Assembly: GCF_900103255.1 (NCBI RefSeq)
Contig: NZ_FMWS01000014.1
Location: 98,226 to 162,225, forward strand
Source of the DNA: Gilliamella bombi
GTDB lineage: Bacteria; Pseudomonadota; Gammaproteobacteria; Enterobacterales; Orbaceae
DNA length: 64,000 bases
Direction: 5' to 3'
In this document: positions 29,172-38,100 of the stretch, in pieces
How positions within the stretch are numbered: the stretch's first letter is position 1
Layout: every line of letters starts with the position of its first letter
Notes under the pieces: generated by a model
What the model was told of the DNA's origin: nothing
The model's database searches: none
The model's input: the letters and a program-made list of their open reading frames with translations, nothing else
Position numbers and translations under genes: made by a program

Positions 29172-29385
29172 TTATATATAAGTTTGATATTCATGATTAT
29201 CAGTAAAATAGCTATAAAGACGATCTGAGATATTGTTCAAAAAATAGGTCGTTAATAAATAAAAAAGCACTGTTGGTAGGAGCGGCACGAAAATACTAAC
29301 TGTCCTCAATAAAAATAAAGTACTACCTATAATTATAAAAAGCCATTTTTTAAATATTATTAATATGTGACTTAGAAAAGTTTAA
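29172..29385 (-). pseudogene. Decayed DUF454 (YbaN-like) membrane protein gene
   Basis: The minus strand has a frame of about 70 codons that reads KKWLFIIIGSTLFLLRTVSI, FVPLLPTVLFYLLTTYFL, NNISDRLYSYFTDNHEYQTYI and stops at 29172-29174. The pattern GxxLFxLxxxxIFVPLLPTxxF followed by SxRLYxxFxxNxxY is that of DUF454 proteins (E. coli YbaN, about 125 aa). There is no in-frame start codon at the 5' side, an in-frame stop lies upstream, and the C-terminal part is missing. The remainder of the 28995-29452 gap holds only the pyrD terminator. Confidence 0.5.
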
Positions 29386-29452
29386 GTATTCAATTCAATA
29401 CAGGTATGGCGATGTTAATAATATTATAAAAGTGTAATTAGAAAATTTGAAT

Positions 29453-29529
29453 TGGCGGAACGGACGGGGCTCGAACCCGCGACCCCCTGCGTGACAGGCA
29501 GGTATTCTAACCAACTGAACTACCGCTCC
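29453..29529 (-). tRNA. aspV: tRNA-Asp(GUC)
   Basis: A 77-nt tRNA with encoded CCA, nearly identical to E. coli tRNA-Asp. Acceptor GGAGCGG pairs with CCGTTCC (wobble pairs), the anticodon stem-loop CCTGC-CTGTCAC-GCAGG gives anticodon GUC, and the T-arm GCGGG-TTCGAGC-CCCGT is present. It lies downstream of dnaQ on the same strand, as aspV does in E. coli. Confidence 0.97.
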
Positions 29530-29543
29530 GCTTTATTTGATAG

Positions 29544-29565
29544 CTTTAACGTCGAAACGTTAAAG
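29544..29565 (-). other. 9-bp hairpin with TTCG loop between dnaQ and tRNA-Asp
   Basis: On the minus strand CTTTAACGT, TTCG and ACGTTAAAG form a perfect stem closed by a UUCG-type tetraloop in RNA. It ends 14 bp before the tRNA 5' end and has no T-run, so it may be a processing or stability element in a dnaQ-tRNA transcript rather than a terminator. Confidence 0.6.
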
Positions 29566-29645
29566 TAGGCGTGATATTAAAGATTATTTTTATTCTCGTC
29601 AATAAAATTTTTAAAATATACGATCAATTGAATACAAAACAATCA

Positions 29646-30380
29646 TTAATTTATATTCCACAATGCTCCCCCACTTTTTTTGTCAATTTTTTTTAAAATA
29701 ATCTCATGTTCAGAAAGTTCATGTCCTGTGGCTCTGATTACTTTCAAAGGCACACCATTACGTTCTACTCTTTTAATTGAATTAGATTCTGATAAAGATG
29801 AGTTATTATCTTCAGAACTAAAAGACAATGTCGTTTGCCCACCTGTCATAGCTAAATAGACTTCAGCTAAAATCTCAGCATCTAATAATGCACCATGCAA
29901 TGTTCGGTGGGAATTATCTATCTGATAACGTTCACATAACACATCTAAATTATTACGTTTACCTGGAAACAAACGCCTTGCCATAGCCAAGGTATCAGTA
30001 ATAATACAATGATCAGCTGTTTTAAAATCCAGACCACAAAGACGAAATTCATAATCCATAAAACCTACGTCAAATGATGCATTATGGATAATTAACTCGG
30101 CACCATCTATAAATTTAATAAAATCGTGAGCAACATTTTTAAATATAGGTTTATCTTTAACAAAATCATCACTGATTCCATGCACTTTAAATGCATCTTC
30201 ATCAATTAAGCGTTCGGGGTTTATGTAAACATGAAAATGGTTACCAGTTAAACGTCGATTAATAATTTCAACAGCGCCAATTTCAATAATCTTATGTCCT
30301 TCATAATGATTATTACCTTCTTGGTTCATACCTGTCGTTTCAGTATCTAATACAATTTGTCGTGTAGAATTATGGATCAC
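29646..30380 (-). CDS. dnaQ: DNA polymerase III epsilon subunit DnaQ (3'-5' proofreading exonuclease)
   Basis: Proofreading subunit, 244 aa (E. coli 243). DEDDh exonuclease motifs: ExoI RQIVLDTETTGMN (D12, E14 region), ExoII NASFDVGFMDYEF, ExoIII HGALLDAEILAEVY. A clamp-binding region TGGQTTLSFS follows, then a Q/S/E-rich linker and the alpha-binding C-terminus ending GGALWNIN. The start is GTG at 30380, with AGAGAAG upstream; no nearby ATG fits. It is divergent from rnhA and upstream of tRNA-Asp, as in E. coli. Confidence 0.96.
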   Translation of the reverse strand: MIHNSTRQIVLDTETTGMNQEGNNHYEGHKIIEIGAVEIINRRLTGNHFHVYINPERLIDEDAFKVHGISDDFVKDKPIFKNVAHDFIKFIDGAELIIHNASFDVGFMDYEFRLCGLDFKTADHCIITDTLAMARRLFPGKRNNLDVLCERYQIDNSHRTLHGALLDAEILAEVYLAMTGGQTTLSFSSEDNNSSLSESNSIKRVERNGVPLKVIRATGHELSEHEIILKKIDKKSGGALWNIN

Positions 30381-30559
30381 TTTCTTCTCTTTTATATCAA
30401 TCGTTGGGAAAAACTTTTATTTAGTGGTATAGTCTAGCACCAAAATCCCTTAAAGTTGATACATTCAAAAATTAATATAGTCCTTAATTTATTTAAGTCA
30501 CAGAGTTACAGTAAATGAATTAATAAAAAATTTAAATAGTCATAAATGAAATTAAAAAG

Positions 30560-31033
30560 ATGTTAAAAAAAATTGAAATATATACTGATGGCTCTTGCCT
30601 AGGTAACCCCGGTCCTGGTGGTTATGCTGCAATTTTAAAATATAAAACAAACGAAAAAATATTATCAGAAGGTTTTTTTAAAACTACGAATAATCGTATG
30701 GAATTATTAGCTGCAATTGTTGCTTTAGAGCAATTAAAGCAGCCTTGTCAAATTGAATTATATTCTGATAGTCAATATTTGCGAAATGGAATTATTAATT
30801 GGATACATGGTTGGAAAAAAAATGGTTGGAAGACCGCCAACAAAAAACCAGTAAAAAATGTTGATTTATGGAAAAGGCTTGATCAAGTAGTACAAACTCA
30901 CAAAATTGAGTGGATTTGGGTAAAGGGTCATGCTGGACATATTGAAAACGAGCGTTGTGACATTATAGCTAAAACACAAGCTCAATCCCCTACACTACAA
31001 GATACTATATTTGAACAATGCATAAATGGTTAA
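30560..31033 (+). CDS. rnhA: Ribonuclease HI
   Basis: Degrades the RNA strand of RNA:DNA hybrids; 157 aa (E. coli 155). The catalytic carboxylates are in [15 protein letters not shown] (D10), [12 protein letters not shown] (E48), [12 protein letters not shown] (D70) and the C-terminal [15 protein letters not shown] (H124, D134 equivalents). The basic handle [20 protein letters not shown] is present. It is divergent from dnaQ over a 179-bp gap, so the two probably share a regulatory region. Confidence 0.97.
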   Translation: MLKKIEIYTDGSCLGNPGPGGYAAILKYKTNEKILSEGFFKTTNNRMELLAAIVALEQLKQPCQIELYSDSQYLRNGIINWIHGWKKNGWKTANKKPVKNVDLWKRLDQVVQTHKIEWIWVKGHAGHIENERCDIIAKTQAQSPTLQDTIFEQCING

Positions 31034-31118
31034 TGTATTAATTAAATATTTTTATTCAATTTTAAAAAGTTTATTTGCTTTTAACGACATAATTTATAAT
31101 TAATGGTAAAAAATTAAA

Positions 31119-31805
31119 ATGTATAAACTACATAACATTGCATCGTTAAAGGATAATTATATTTGGATTCTAACAAATGCCAGTAACCAAGCCATAATTA
31201 TCGATCCTGGGGAAGCCGAACCTGTTATTAATTATATTAATAAGCATAAATTAATACCCCTTGGAATTTTACTTACTCATCACCATATTGATCACACTGG
31301 AGGAGTAAACGAATTAAAAGCTCAATATCAAGATATTGATGTTTACGGTCCAAGTGAAATCAATTTACCAATTAATTATCTTATCAAACAAGATAAAGTA
31401 TGTATTGGTGATTTTAGTTTTGAAGTTATAGAAGTACCAGGGCACACTCTTGGTCATTTGGCATATTATTGCAGGCCCTATTTATTTTCCGGAGATACTT
31501 TATTTTCAGCCGGTTGTGGAAGGATTTTTGAAGGGACTCATGAACAAATGTTAAATTCTTTAAAACAATTAAAACAACTGCCTAATGATACTTTAATCTG
31601 TGCAGGTCATGAATATACTTTATCAAATTTAGCATTTGCGTCCCAAATGCTGCCCGATGACAAAAATATCGAAAGCTATTTAGATTCGATTTCTAATAAA
31701 TTAATAACATTACCGTCTAATTTATCTGACGAAAAAAAATTAATTTATTTTTACGATGTTATGAAACTAAATTACAAAATAAGTTCAAAATTAATAATGA
31801 ATTAG
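31119..31805 (+). CDS. gloB: Hydroxyacylglutathione hydrolase (glyoxalase II) GloB
   Basis: Hydrolyses S-lactoylglutathione, the second step of methylglyoxal detoxification; cytosolic metallo-beta-lactamase fold. At 228 aa it is shorter than E. coli GloB (251 aa). Metal ligands: THHHIDHTGG (about residues 52-61), GHTLGHLAYY, FSGDTLFSAGCGR (bridging Asp) and CAGHEYTLSNLAFA. The C-terminal substrate-binding helical part is abbreviated. It lies between rnhA and mltD, near gshA, so glutathione synthesis and use are close together. Confidence 0.94.
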   Translation: MYKLHNIASLKDNYIWILTNASNQAIIIDPGEAEPVINYINKHKLIPLGILLTHHHIDHTGGVNELKAQYQDIDVYGPSEINLPINYLIKQDKVCIGDFSFEVIEVPGHTLGHLAYYCRPYLFSGDTLFSAGCGRIFEGTHEQMLNSLKQLKQLPNDTLICAGHEYTLSNLAFASQMLPDDKNIESYLDSISNKLITLPSNLSDEKKLIYFYDVMKLNYKISSKLIMN

Positions 31806-31886
31806 AATTGTTTGTTTTTTTTAGAAGCCAAAAAGATATTTTTTAGGTATAATGCTAATCTTAATTTAGGTAAAATTTACGGACTA

Positions 31887-33122
31887 ATGAAAAAGTTATT
31901 AATATTTACAGCGTTATGTTTGTTTTTAATCGCATGTCAGCATCATGGACCACGATATAATCCTGTTGTTAGAATAAAGTATTCAAAAAACACAGCTAAT
32001 AATACAAATAGTTCCAGTAATTATGTATCTATCACTCAAAATCCATGGCAATATATGCTGAATCAGATTGAGGCTAATGTTCCAGAAAATAGTCGCGTTA
32101 GCGCGGAAAGAGAACGATTATTACGTAATCCTAAAGGTTTTGAAGCCGTTGCGTTACGTTCAGAGCCTTATGTTTATTACATTATTAATCAGCTTCATAA
32201 AAATAACTTACCTGCTGAGCTAGCTTTAATTCCTCTTATTGAAAGCGCTTATGACCCACTTGCTACATCCTCTGCTCAAGCTGCAGGATTATGGCAATTT
32301 GTTCCTATTACAGCTAAAGAGTATGGACTACAGCGAAGTAGTTCGTTTGATGCTCGTCGAGATCTAATTGCATCGACTAATTCAGCTATTTCACTTTTAC
32401 AAAATTTAAATAAGCGTTTTGATGGTGATTGGCTATTAACCTTGGCTGCTTATAATGCAGGTGAAGGTAGAGTAAGAAAAGCCATTGAGAGAAATCAGGC
32501 TAAAGGTTTACCAATTAATTATTGGTCGCTAGACTTACCAACAGAAACTATGCACTATGTGCCTAAAATTTTAGCAATTATTGATATTGTTAAGAATAAT
32601 AAACGATATGGAATTAAATTACCTGATTGTAATTATGAAAATTCACTCGTTAGAATTGATATATCAAAAAATATTTCTCTTGCTAAAATTGCTAAATACT
32701 CAGAACTATCACTTGATGAGTTAGCTACTTATAATGCTGGATATGTGCAACAAACAGTAAATGGCCCTTTCCATTTGCTTGTTCCTTATGCTCATGCTAA
32801 AAGTTTATTCAAAAAGCTACAAGCAGAAAACCTTGTTGTGAATGAAATTACAGAACTTTTACAAGATACTCCTCGTTCTAATATGGCGTTTGAATTTAGA
32901 ACAAGTTTTATTCAAAGTAACAGTATAGTAAGTAAGGATAGTTTTTCCAAAAATGTAAAAAAGATTGTTTATCTTGTTAAAGCAGGAGATAGCCTCTACT
33001 CTATAGCTCAAAATTATCGTGTGAAAATTACCGATATCTTGCAATGGAATAATCTAAAGAATTCTAGAGTTCAAGAAGGTGATATGTTGACAATTAATCT
33101 TGTCAACGCAAATCCAATCTAA
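31887..33122 (+). CDS. mltD: Membrane-bound lytic murein transglycosylase D (lipoprotein)
   Basis: Outer-membrane lipoprotein that cleaves peptidoglycan glycan strands; 411 aa from ATG 31887 (E. coli MltD 452 aa). The lipobox is LIAC with Cys17 in MKKLLIFTALCLFLIAC; a TTG at 31812 would bury it, so the ATG is chosen. The SLT domain (about residues 100-230) has the catalytic Glu in LIPLIESAYDPLATSSAQA, AAGLWQFVPITAKEYG, and LTLAAYNAGEGRVRKAI. A degenerate LysM near 265-310 and a clear C-terminal LysM (VYLVKAGDSLYSIAQNYRVK) follow. It is next to gloB as in E. coli, and its last 20 bp overlap the convergent yafD. Confidence 0.94.
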   Translation: MKKLLIFTALCLFLIACQHHGPRYNPVVRIKYSKNTANNTNSSSNYVSITQNPWQYMLNQIEANVPENSRVSAERERLLRNPKGFEAVALRSEPYVYYIINQLHKNNLPAELALIPLIESAYDPLATSSAQAAGLWQFVPITAKEYGLQRSSSFDARRDLIASTNSAISLLQNLNKRFDGDWLLTLAAYNAGEGRVRKAIERNQAKGLPINYWSLDLPTETMHYVPKILAIIDIVKNNKRYGIKLPDCNYENSLVRIDISKNISLAKIAKYSELSLDELATYNAGYVQQTVNGPFHLLVPYAHAKSLFKKLQAENLVVNEITELLQDTPRSNMAFEFRTSFIQSNSIVSKDSFSKNVKKIVYLVKAGDSLYSIAQNYRVKITDILQWNNLKNSRVQEGDMLTINLVNANPI

Positions 33123-33882
33123 AATTTACTAATAAAGGATTATGATCTGATGCGGTTGTGCTAATAATTTCAGCCGCATTAAGTTGTAATCCTCGATAAA
33201 AAACAAAATCAAGTGGTCTGCCCATAAATCTCTTTCGAACATCTACTGAAAAATTAACTGGCTTAAGTTCAATTGAACGGACAAAATGATACAACAAATT
33301 TAATCGTTGCCGACTCCATGCATTAAAATCACCGGCCAAAATCACTGGACCAGTATGCTCTTTTATATGATTTAATAGCATGTGTATTTGCTGGCGATAA
33401 ACTTTCACACCAATACTGAAATTTACGGCATGAATATTAGCAACTAATAACTGTTGTTTGGAATTGCTAATAGGATAAATAGTAATTAAAGCAGATTTAG
33501 GGACACGGATTAATGGTTCTTTTTCTCTAAAAGAAAAAAGTGAGGTTGGCAAAGTGTCTGAAATTGTCATGACTCCAGCATAAATATCGTTAAAACAATA
33601 TGCTGGAACATGATCCGCAATTTTATTGTGTTGTGAAATAAAATTTAGTAACGGCGATGTTGTTTGAGCTTCTTGTAACAAAATAAGTTTAATCTTATCA
33701 ACATAGTTTTTGAGTATATCAATGCAATCAGCCCTTTTTAGTTTAAAAATATTCCAAACTAAAATAGAAAACGATGTTTGATCAATTAATGGCGTATTAA
33801 CTATTATTGATTGATTAGGTAAAACCAACTCAACTTTGTTATCTGCCTGATAACGTAAAGTATAACAGCGCTTTTTAAACAT
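33103..33882 (-). CDS. yafD: Endonuclease/exonuclease/phosphatase family protein YafD
   Basis: A 259-aa member of the UPF0294/EEP family (E. coli YafD 266 aa); substrate unknown. The DNase-I-like fold is visible: [11 protein letters not shown] (Asn ligand), LILLQEAQ (catalytic Glu), [21 protein letters not shown] (Asp/Asn) and the final [11 protein letters not shown] (Asp-His pair). There is no signal peptide. It overlaps the gshA stop by 8 bp, so the two are cotranscribed, and converges on mltD with a 20-bp 3' overlap. Confidence 0.88.
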   Translation of the reverse strand: MFKKRCYTLRYQADNKVELVLPNQSIIVNTPLIDQTSFSILVWNIFKLKRADCIDILKNYVDKIKLILLQEAQTTSPLLNFISQHNKIADHVPAYCFNDIYAGVMTISDTLPTSLFSFREKEPLIRVPKSALITIYPISNSKQQLLVANIHAVNFSIGVKVYRQQIHMLLNHIKEHTGPVILAGDFNAWSRQRLNLLYHFVRSIELKPVNFSVDVRKRFMGRPLDFVFYRGLQLNAAEIISTTASDHNPLLVNFRLDLR

Positions 33883-35443
33883 TTTTGGCGTTCAATTTTT
33901 CCAAATATTCATCAAAAGATAAAGTATCTCCTTGCTCTTTCTTTATCTGTTTCTCAATAGATAAATGGCGTTGTTGTACAAAATCACCTTCAGTTAATAA
34001 TGCTAAAGGTTCTACCATAAGTTGTTTTTTATATTGATTTGCTAAAGCTAAACCAAATTCAGCTGTACCTAAATCACTTATCGCTTGCAATGTTCTTGCT
34101 GATAAAGTTAATTCTGGTTGATCAAACATTAAATCTAGACGTTCACAAACATTACGATAACGCTGCATATCATCTTGATGATCTAAAACATCAGCAACAC
34201 GTAACAAATCTTTAAATAATTCGTGACCAACTTTAGATAATGGCTCTCGATTACTTTCACAACCAATACCAATCTCAAGTCCTGGTTTTCGCCCTTCTAT
34301 TATGACTTTATTCCAATTCAATTTAGCACATTCAAGTTCTTTACTACTCATCTCTGGTGCTGGTGCTAGTGCACACCAAATTAAAAATAGATCTATAAAA
34401 CGTATTTGATCTTCAGTAATTCCTATTGGCGAAAATGGATTAACATCTAATGCTCTTACTTCAATATACTCAATACCACCACGCAAAAGTGCATCCGATG
34501 GAGATTCCCCTGCCATTGGCACTCGTTTAGGTCGAATAGGTGCGTAAAACTCATTTTCAATCTGTAATACATTATCATTTAATTGGCGATAATGCCCATC
34601 CGCTTTAATTCCCAACTTAGCAAAATCTACAGACTTTGTGCGCGTTGCACGTTTTAGTCCCTCAACATATGTATTTAAATGGTTAAAAGTAATACCAAGC
34701 TGTTTTTGAGCATTATTGGTGTATCCAATATCACTTAATCTTAAAGAAGTTGCATAAGGCAAATAGCAGTTGCCATTTGTTTGTTCAATAAAGGCTTGTG
34801 CTTTAACTGGATCTTGAATAAATGAAGAACACATTGATGGCGATGCACCAAATAAATAAGGAATAACCCAACCAAAACGATAATAATTTCGTATTAAGGT
34901 AAAATAACCTTCAGAAATTACAGCTTTGCCTTCTTCGGTATTTTTAACCCCTTCTCTTGCTTGCCAAAATGCAGTTGGTAGTGAAAAATTATAGTGAACA
35001 CCTGAAATGGTCTGCATCATTGCACCATAGCGGTTTTTCAATCCTTCACGATAAATCGTTTTAAAGCGACCTTCATTAGAAGTACCATATTGAGCAAGAA
35101 TAATATCTTTTTCGTTTGCAACAAAACAAGGCATACTTAAAGGCCACATCATTTCATCACCAATATTTACGCTAGCATAACGATGCAAATCGCGCAAAAA
35201 CGTCAACATATAATCAATATTAGTATTAACTGGCGTGATAAATTCTAACATTGATTCGGCAAAATCAGTTGTTATCCAAGGGTGGGTTAACGCAGCACCA
35301 ATTTTTGAAGGAAATGGCGTTTTTGACAATGATCCATCAGGCAAAATACGTAAAGTTTCTCGTTCAATACCACGTTGAATACCTTGTAAAATGGTGTAGT
35401 GTTTTTCTAACCAACTAAGTGCTTTTGAGACATCAGGAATCAT
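33875..35443 (-). CDS. gshA: Glutamate-cysteine ligase GshA
   Basis: First and rate-limiting enzyme of glutathione synthesis (glutamate + cysteine + ATP); cytosolic, 522 aa (E. coli 518). It is collinear with the gammaproteobacterial class: N-terminus [29 protein letters not shown] (ATP/Mg site), [66 protein letters not shown] and [13 protein letters not shown]. It overlaps yafD. gshB is not in this window. Confidence 0.96.
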   Translation of the reverse strand: MIPDVSKALSWLEKHYTILQGIQRGIERETLRILPDGSLSKTPFPSKIGAALTHPWITTDFAESMLEFITPVNTNIDYMLTFLRDLHRYASVNIGDEMMWPLSMPCFVANEKDIILAQYGTSNEGRFKTIYREGLKNRYGAMMQTISGVHYNFSLPTAFWQAREGVKNTEEGKAVISEGYFTLIRNYYRFGWVIPYLFGASPSMCSSFIQDPVKAQAFIEQTNGNCYLPYATSLRLSDIGYTNNAQKQLGITFNHLNTYVEGLKRATRTKSVDFAKLGIKADGHYRQLNDNVLQIENEFYAPIRPKRVPMAGESPSDALLRGGIEYIEVRALDVNPFSPIGITEDQIRFIDLFLIWCALAPAPEMSSKELECAKLNWNKVIIEGRKPGLEIGIGCESNREPLSKVGHELFKDLLRVADVLDHQDDMQRYRNVCERLDLMFDQPELTLSARTLQAISDLGTAEFGLALANQYKKQLMVEPLALLTEGDFVQQRHLSIEKQIKKEQGDTLSFDEYLEKLNAKNV

Positions 35444-35628
35444 ATTTTGCGCTTCCTTAAAATGTAGTTATTTAATATTTATATTAACATAATTTAAAAT
35501 TATGCGATGGGCTAATTTATGACAACACTTGGAATAAATTAGTATTATACGCCGTAACATAGCAATCCTAAAAACTATAATTTACTATTTTTATTACAAA
35601 AAATTCGATCTTAAATACATGGCAACTT

Positions 35629-35664
35629 AAAAAAATAACAGCTATTTCATGGATAGGAAATAGC
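35629..35664 (-). terminator. Rho-independent terminator of rlmC
   Basis: On the minus strand GCTATTTC and GAAATAGC (35641-35664) form an 8-bp stem with an 8-nt loop, followed by TGTTATTTTTTT. It lies about 30 bp past the rlmC stop. Confidence 0.75.
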
Positions 35665-35695
35665 ACATATAATATTTATCATAAATCTATTTTAT

Positions 35696-36838
35696 TTATA
35701 ATCGTTGCAATAAAACTAATACTTCCATATGTGAAGTATGCGGAAACATGTCAAATAATTTTACTTTTTGGATTTGATAATTTGGCAGTAACATTAAATC
35801 ATCAACTAATGAAAATAAGTTACAACTTGAATACATAATATAATTAGGTGCCATTTGTTTCAAATACTGCATAAGTACTTTACCTGCCCCTCGTCTTGGG
35901 GGATTTAGTAAAACTAAATCCGGTACATTTTTTTGAGCTGTAGCGTATTGTGTTGCGTCAAATGCTTTGAAGTTTAATTGTTTAAAACCTAATTTTTTTG
36001 CTGATTTAGTTGCACACTCAATTGCATCTGAATTAATTTCAATACCTGTAAGGCTAATATTTTTCTCAGCAACAAGGTTAGCACAACTTAACCCAAAACC
36101 ACCTACCCCACAAAACATATCCCAAATAGAATGAATAGGTAAATCTGTGATCCAGTCACTTGCTGTTTTATAAAGGCTGCTGGCAACATATGGATTTGTT
36201 TGAAAAAAGCTTTTAGGTTTAATAAAAAGAGGAGTGTTATTTAAAGTTATCGGAAGAAATGAATTATCAGTTAAGACTATTTCTTCTTCACCTTCTAAAA
36301 TAGCCGCATGATTTGGTTGAATATTTATCGAGATTACGTCTAAGTTTTGAATTTTGTCTTGTAATTGTTTAATAGAATTATTTATTTTAGCAACAAACTT
36401 GTGTGATTTTAAAACAAATCGCAACATAAAGTTGCTCGTACTCTCAATTTTACTTTCAGTAATTATAACAAATTTCAACTCCCCTTTACGCTTATTAATA
36501 TTATAAGGAATAAGCCCTTGTTTACGAATGAAAGTTCGAACAAGTTTTAAGATATTTTGCATACTGTTTGAGTAAAGAGGACAATCGCATAAATCGACGG
36601 CCTCATTCCCCGTTTGTATACCTAAAACGGGCTTTTCGACACTACCTAACACTGCCATCTTTGCTTTATTACGAAAAGCGGTTTCATGACTAGCAAAAGG
36701 TTCTTCAACCTTGTTTGGTTTAAATTGGATTAATTGTTGTAATAACTTATTTTGTTTTTCTGCCAGTTGTACATGATAAGGATGTTCAATCCATTGACAA
36801 GATAAACACTTTTTTTGTTGGTAAAAGCGACATTGCAT
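35696..36838 (-). CDS. rlmC: 23S rRNA (uracil747-C5)-methyltransferase RlmC
   Basis: SAM-dependent RNA m5U methyltransferase, 380 aa from ATG 36838 (E. coli RlmC 375 aa). An upstream in-frame extension of 21 residues is not family-like. Fe-S cysteines are in MQCRFYQQKKCLSCQW and LCDCPLY. The N-terminal RNA-binding part includes AFRNKAKMAVLGSVEKPVLG. The MTase core has WDMFCGVGGFGLSCA (SAM), LTGIEINSDAIECA, LLNPPRRGAGK, and the catalytic Cys in YSSCNLFSL. The promoter motif copy E lies 75-105 bp upstream of this start. Confidence 0.94.
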   Translation of the reverse strand: MQCRFYQQKKCLSCQWIEHPYHVQLAEKQNKLLQQLIQFKPNKVEEPFASHETAFRNKAKMAVLGSVEKPVLGIQTGNEAVDLCDCPLYSNSMQNILKLVRTFIRKQGLIPYNINKRKGELKFVIITESKIESTSNFMLRFVLKSHKFVAKINNSIKQLQDKIQNLDVISINIQPNHAAILEGEEEIVLTDNSFLPITLNNTPLFIKPKSFFQTNPYVASSLYKTASDWITDLPIHSIWDMFCGVGGFGLSCANLVAEKNISLTGIEINSDAIECATKSAKKLGFKQLNFKAFDATQYATAQKNVPDLVLLNPPRRGAGKVLMQYLKQMAPNYIMYSSCNLFSLVDDLMLLPNYQIQKVKLFDMFPHTSHMEVLVLLQRL

Positions 36839-36910
36839 TGCGATTAAAGCCTTTTTTATAATGGGTATAATTATATACAGAATATCGAACGAATATAACA
36901 ATAGTTTTGA

Positions 36911-36951
36911 ATTTTATACTAAAACATATATTTTCCTGAAACTTTTTTACA
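36911..36951 (-). promoter_or_regulatory. Dispersed promoter-like motif, copy E (minus strand)
   Basis: Read on the minus strand: TGTAAAAAAG, TTTCAG (36936-36941), a 17-bp spacer starting GAAAA and ending TTTTAG, then TATAAA (36913-36918). It points at rlmC, with a predicted 5' UTR of about 70 nt. The spacing and flanks match copies A, B and C. Confidence 0.6.
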
Positions 36952-37059
36952 AAAAAATTATAGGAATATAAGAAAAAGGTATAATTAATTCTCTGGTATA
37001 ATTTGACGAAATAGTGCTGTATGATAGGATATTGTCATTAATATTAAAGGAAAAAATTA

Positions 37060-37848
37060 ATGTCTATAAAGTTAAAAACCCCAGCTGAAATTGAAAAAAT
37101 GCGTATAGCAGGCAAACTCGCTGCTGAAGTTTTAGAAATGATAGAGCCTTATGTTAAACCTGGTATTACTACAGGTGAACTAGACAAGATCTGTTATGAA
37201 CATATCGTCAATGTCCAAAAGGCTATTCCGGCTAATATTGGTTATCATGGTTATCAACACACCAGTTGTATTTCAATTAATGATGTGGTTTGTCATGGTA
37301 TTCCAAGTTTTGACAAAAAGTTAAAAGATGGCGATATTCTAAATATTGATGTGACAGTTATTAAAGATGGCTATCATGGTGATACATCCAGAATGTACAT
37401 AGCAGGTAAACCGACAATTGTTGGTGAAAAACTGTGTCAAGTAGCGCAAGAAAGTCTATATGAAGCAATTAGAATTATAAAACCAGGTATCCGTCTAAAA
37501 GAAATTGGTAAAACCATTCAAAAACATGTTGATAAATTTGGATTTTCATCTGTTAGAGAATACTGTGGTCATGGTATTGGTGAAGTCTATCATGACGAAC
37601 CTCAAGTTTTACATTATGATGCTGATGACGGCGGTGTAATTTTAAAACCAGGAATGACCTTTACCATTGAACCAATGATAAATACGGGTGATTGGCGTAC
37701 CCGTACCATGAAAGATGGCTGGACAGTTAAAACCAAAGATCATGGACTTTCCGCTCAATATGAACATACTATTTTAGTTACCGATAATGGAGTTGAAGTC
37801 TTAACATTGCGTAGTAACGAAGATTTTCCTCGCATTATTGAACACTAA
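37060..37848 (+). CDS. map: Methionine aminopeptidase type I
   Basis: Removes the initiator methionine from nascent proteins; cytosolic, 262 aa (E. coli 264). All five metal ligands are visible: D in ILNIDVTVIKDG, D in YHGDTSRMY, H in REYCGHGIGEVYHDEP, E in FTIEPMINTGDW, and E in AQYEHTILVTDNG. AAAGG lies before the ATG. A promoter candidate is TTGACG (37003-37008), 16 bp, TAGGAT (37025-37030). It stands apart from rpsB, its usual neighbour in E. coli. Confidence 0.97.
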   Translation: MSIKLKTPAEIEKMRIAGKLAAEVLEMIEPYVKPGITTGELDKICYEHIVNVQKAIPANIGYHGYQHTSCISINDVVCHGIPSFDKKLKDGDILNIDVTVIKDGYHGDTSRMYIAGKPTIVGEKLCQVAQESLYEAIRIIKPGIRLKEIGKTIQKHVDKFGFSSVREYCGHGIGEVYHDEPQVLHYDADDGGVILKPGMTFTIEPMINTGDWRTRTMKDGWTVKTKDHGLSAQYEHTILVTDNGVEVLTLRSNEDFPRIIEH

Positions 37849-37856
37849 ATAAAGTG

Positions 37857-37883
37857 GATTCAACAATAGTTTATTGTTGAATC
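37857..37883. repeat. 12-bp perfect inverted repeat after map
   Basis: GATTCAACAATA (37857-37868) and TATTGTTGAATC (37872-37883) are exact complements around GTT, 9 bp after the map stop. The following bases (GTTTAACTTTATA) lack a solid T-run, so termination efficiency is uncertain. It may serve both map and the convergent small gene at 37892. Confidence 0.6.
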
Positions 37884-37891
37884 GTTTAACT

Positions 37892-38095
37892 TTATAAGTC
37901 TCTATCAATAATTTTTATATTCGAATTTTTTTGTGCTAATTTTTTATTTAGTTCATCGATTTTACTTCTATGTATATCTTTTTTTAGAGAACGAACATAA
38001 GAAGCACATATAATAGCAAACCCACTGTTTATACTTAGCAAAAACAATAAACCTATAAGTAAACGCTTAAAAATTCGTTCCAGTTTAAATTTCAT
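37892..38095 (-). CDS. Small single-pass membrane protein, unknown
   Basis: A 67-aa frame: basic N-terminus MKFKLERIFKRL, one membrane helix (about residues 11-32, LIGLLFLLSINSGFAIICA), then a charged tail KKDIHRSKIDELNKKLAQKN that could form a short coiled coil. It starts 5 bp after the cnoX stop on the same strand, so it would be cotranscribed with ybbO-cnoX. The ribosome binding site is weak (AAGA). I recognise no family; the sensible membrane topology and operon position support a real gene, but chance is possible. Confidence 0.45.
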   Translation of the reverse strand: MKFKLERIFKRLLIGLLFLLSINSGFAIICASYVRSLKKDIHRSKIDELNKKLAQKNSNIKIIDRDL

Positions 38096-38100
38096 AAATC

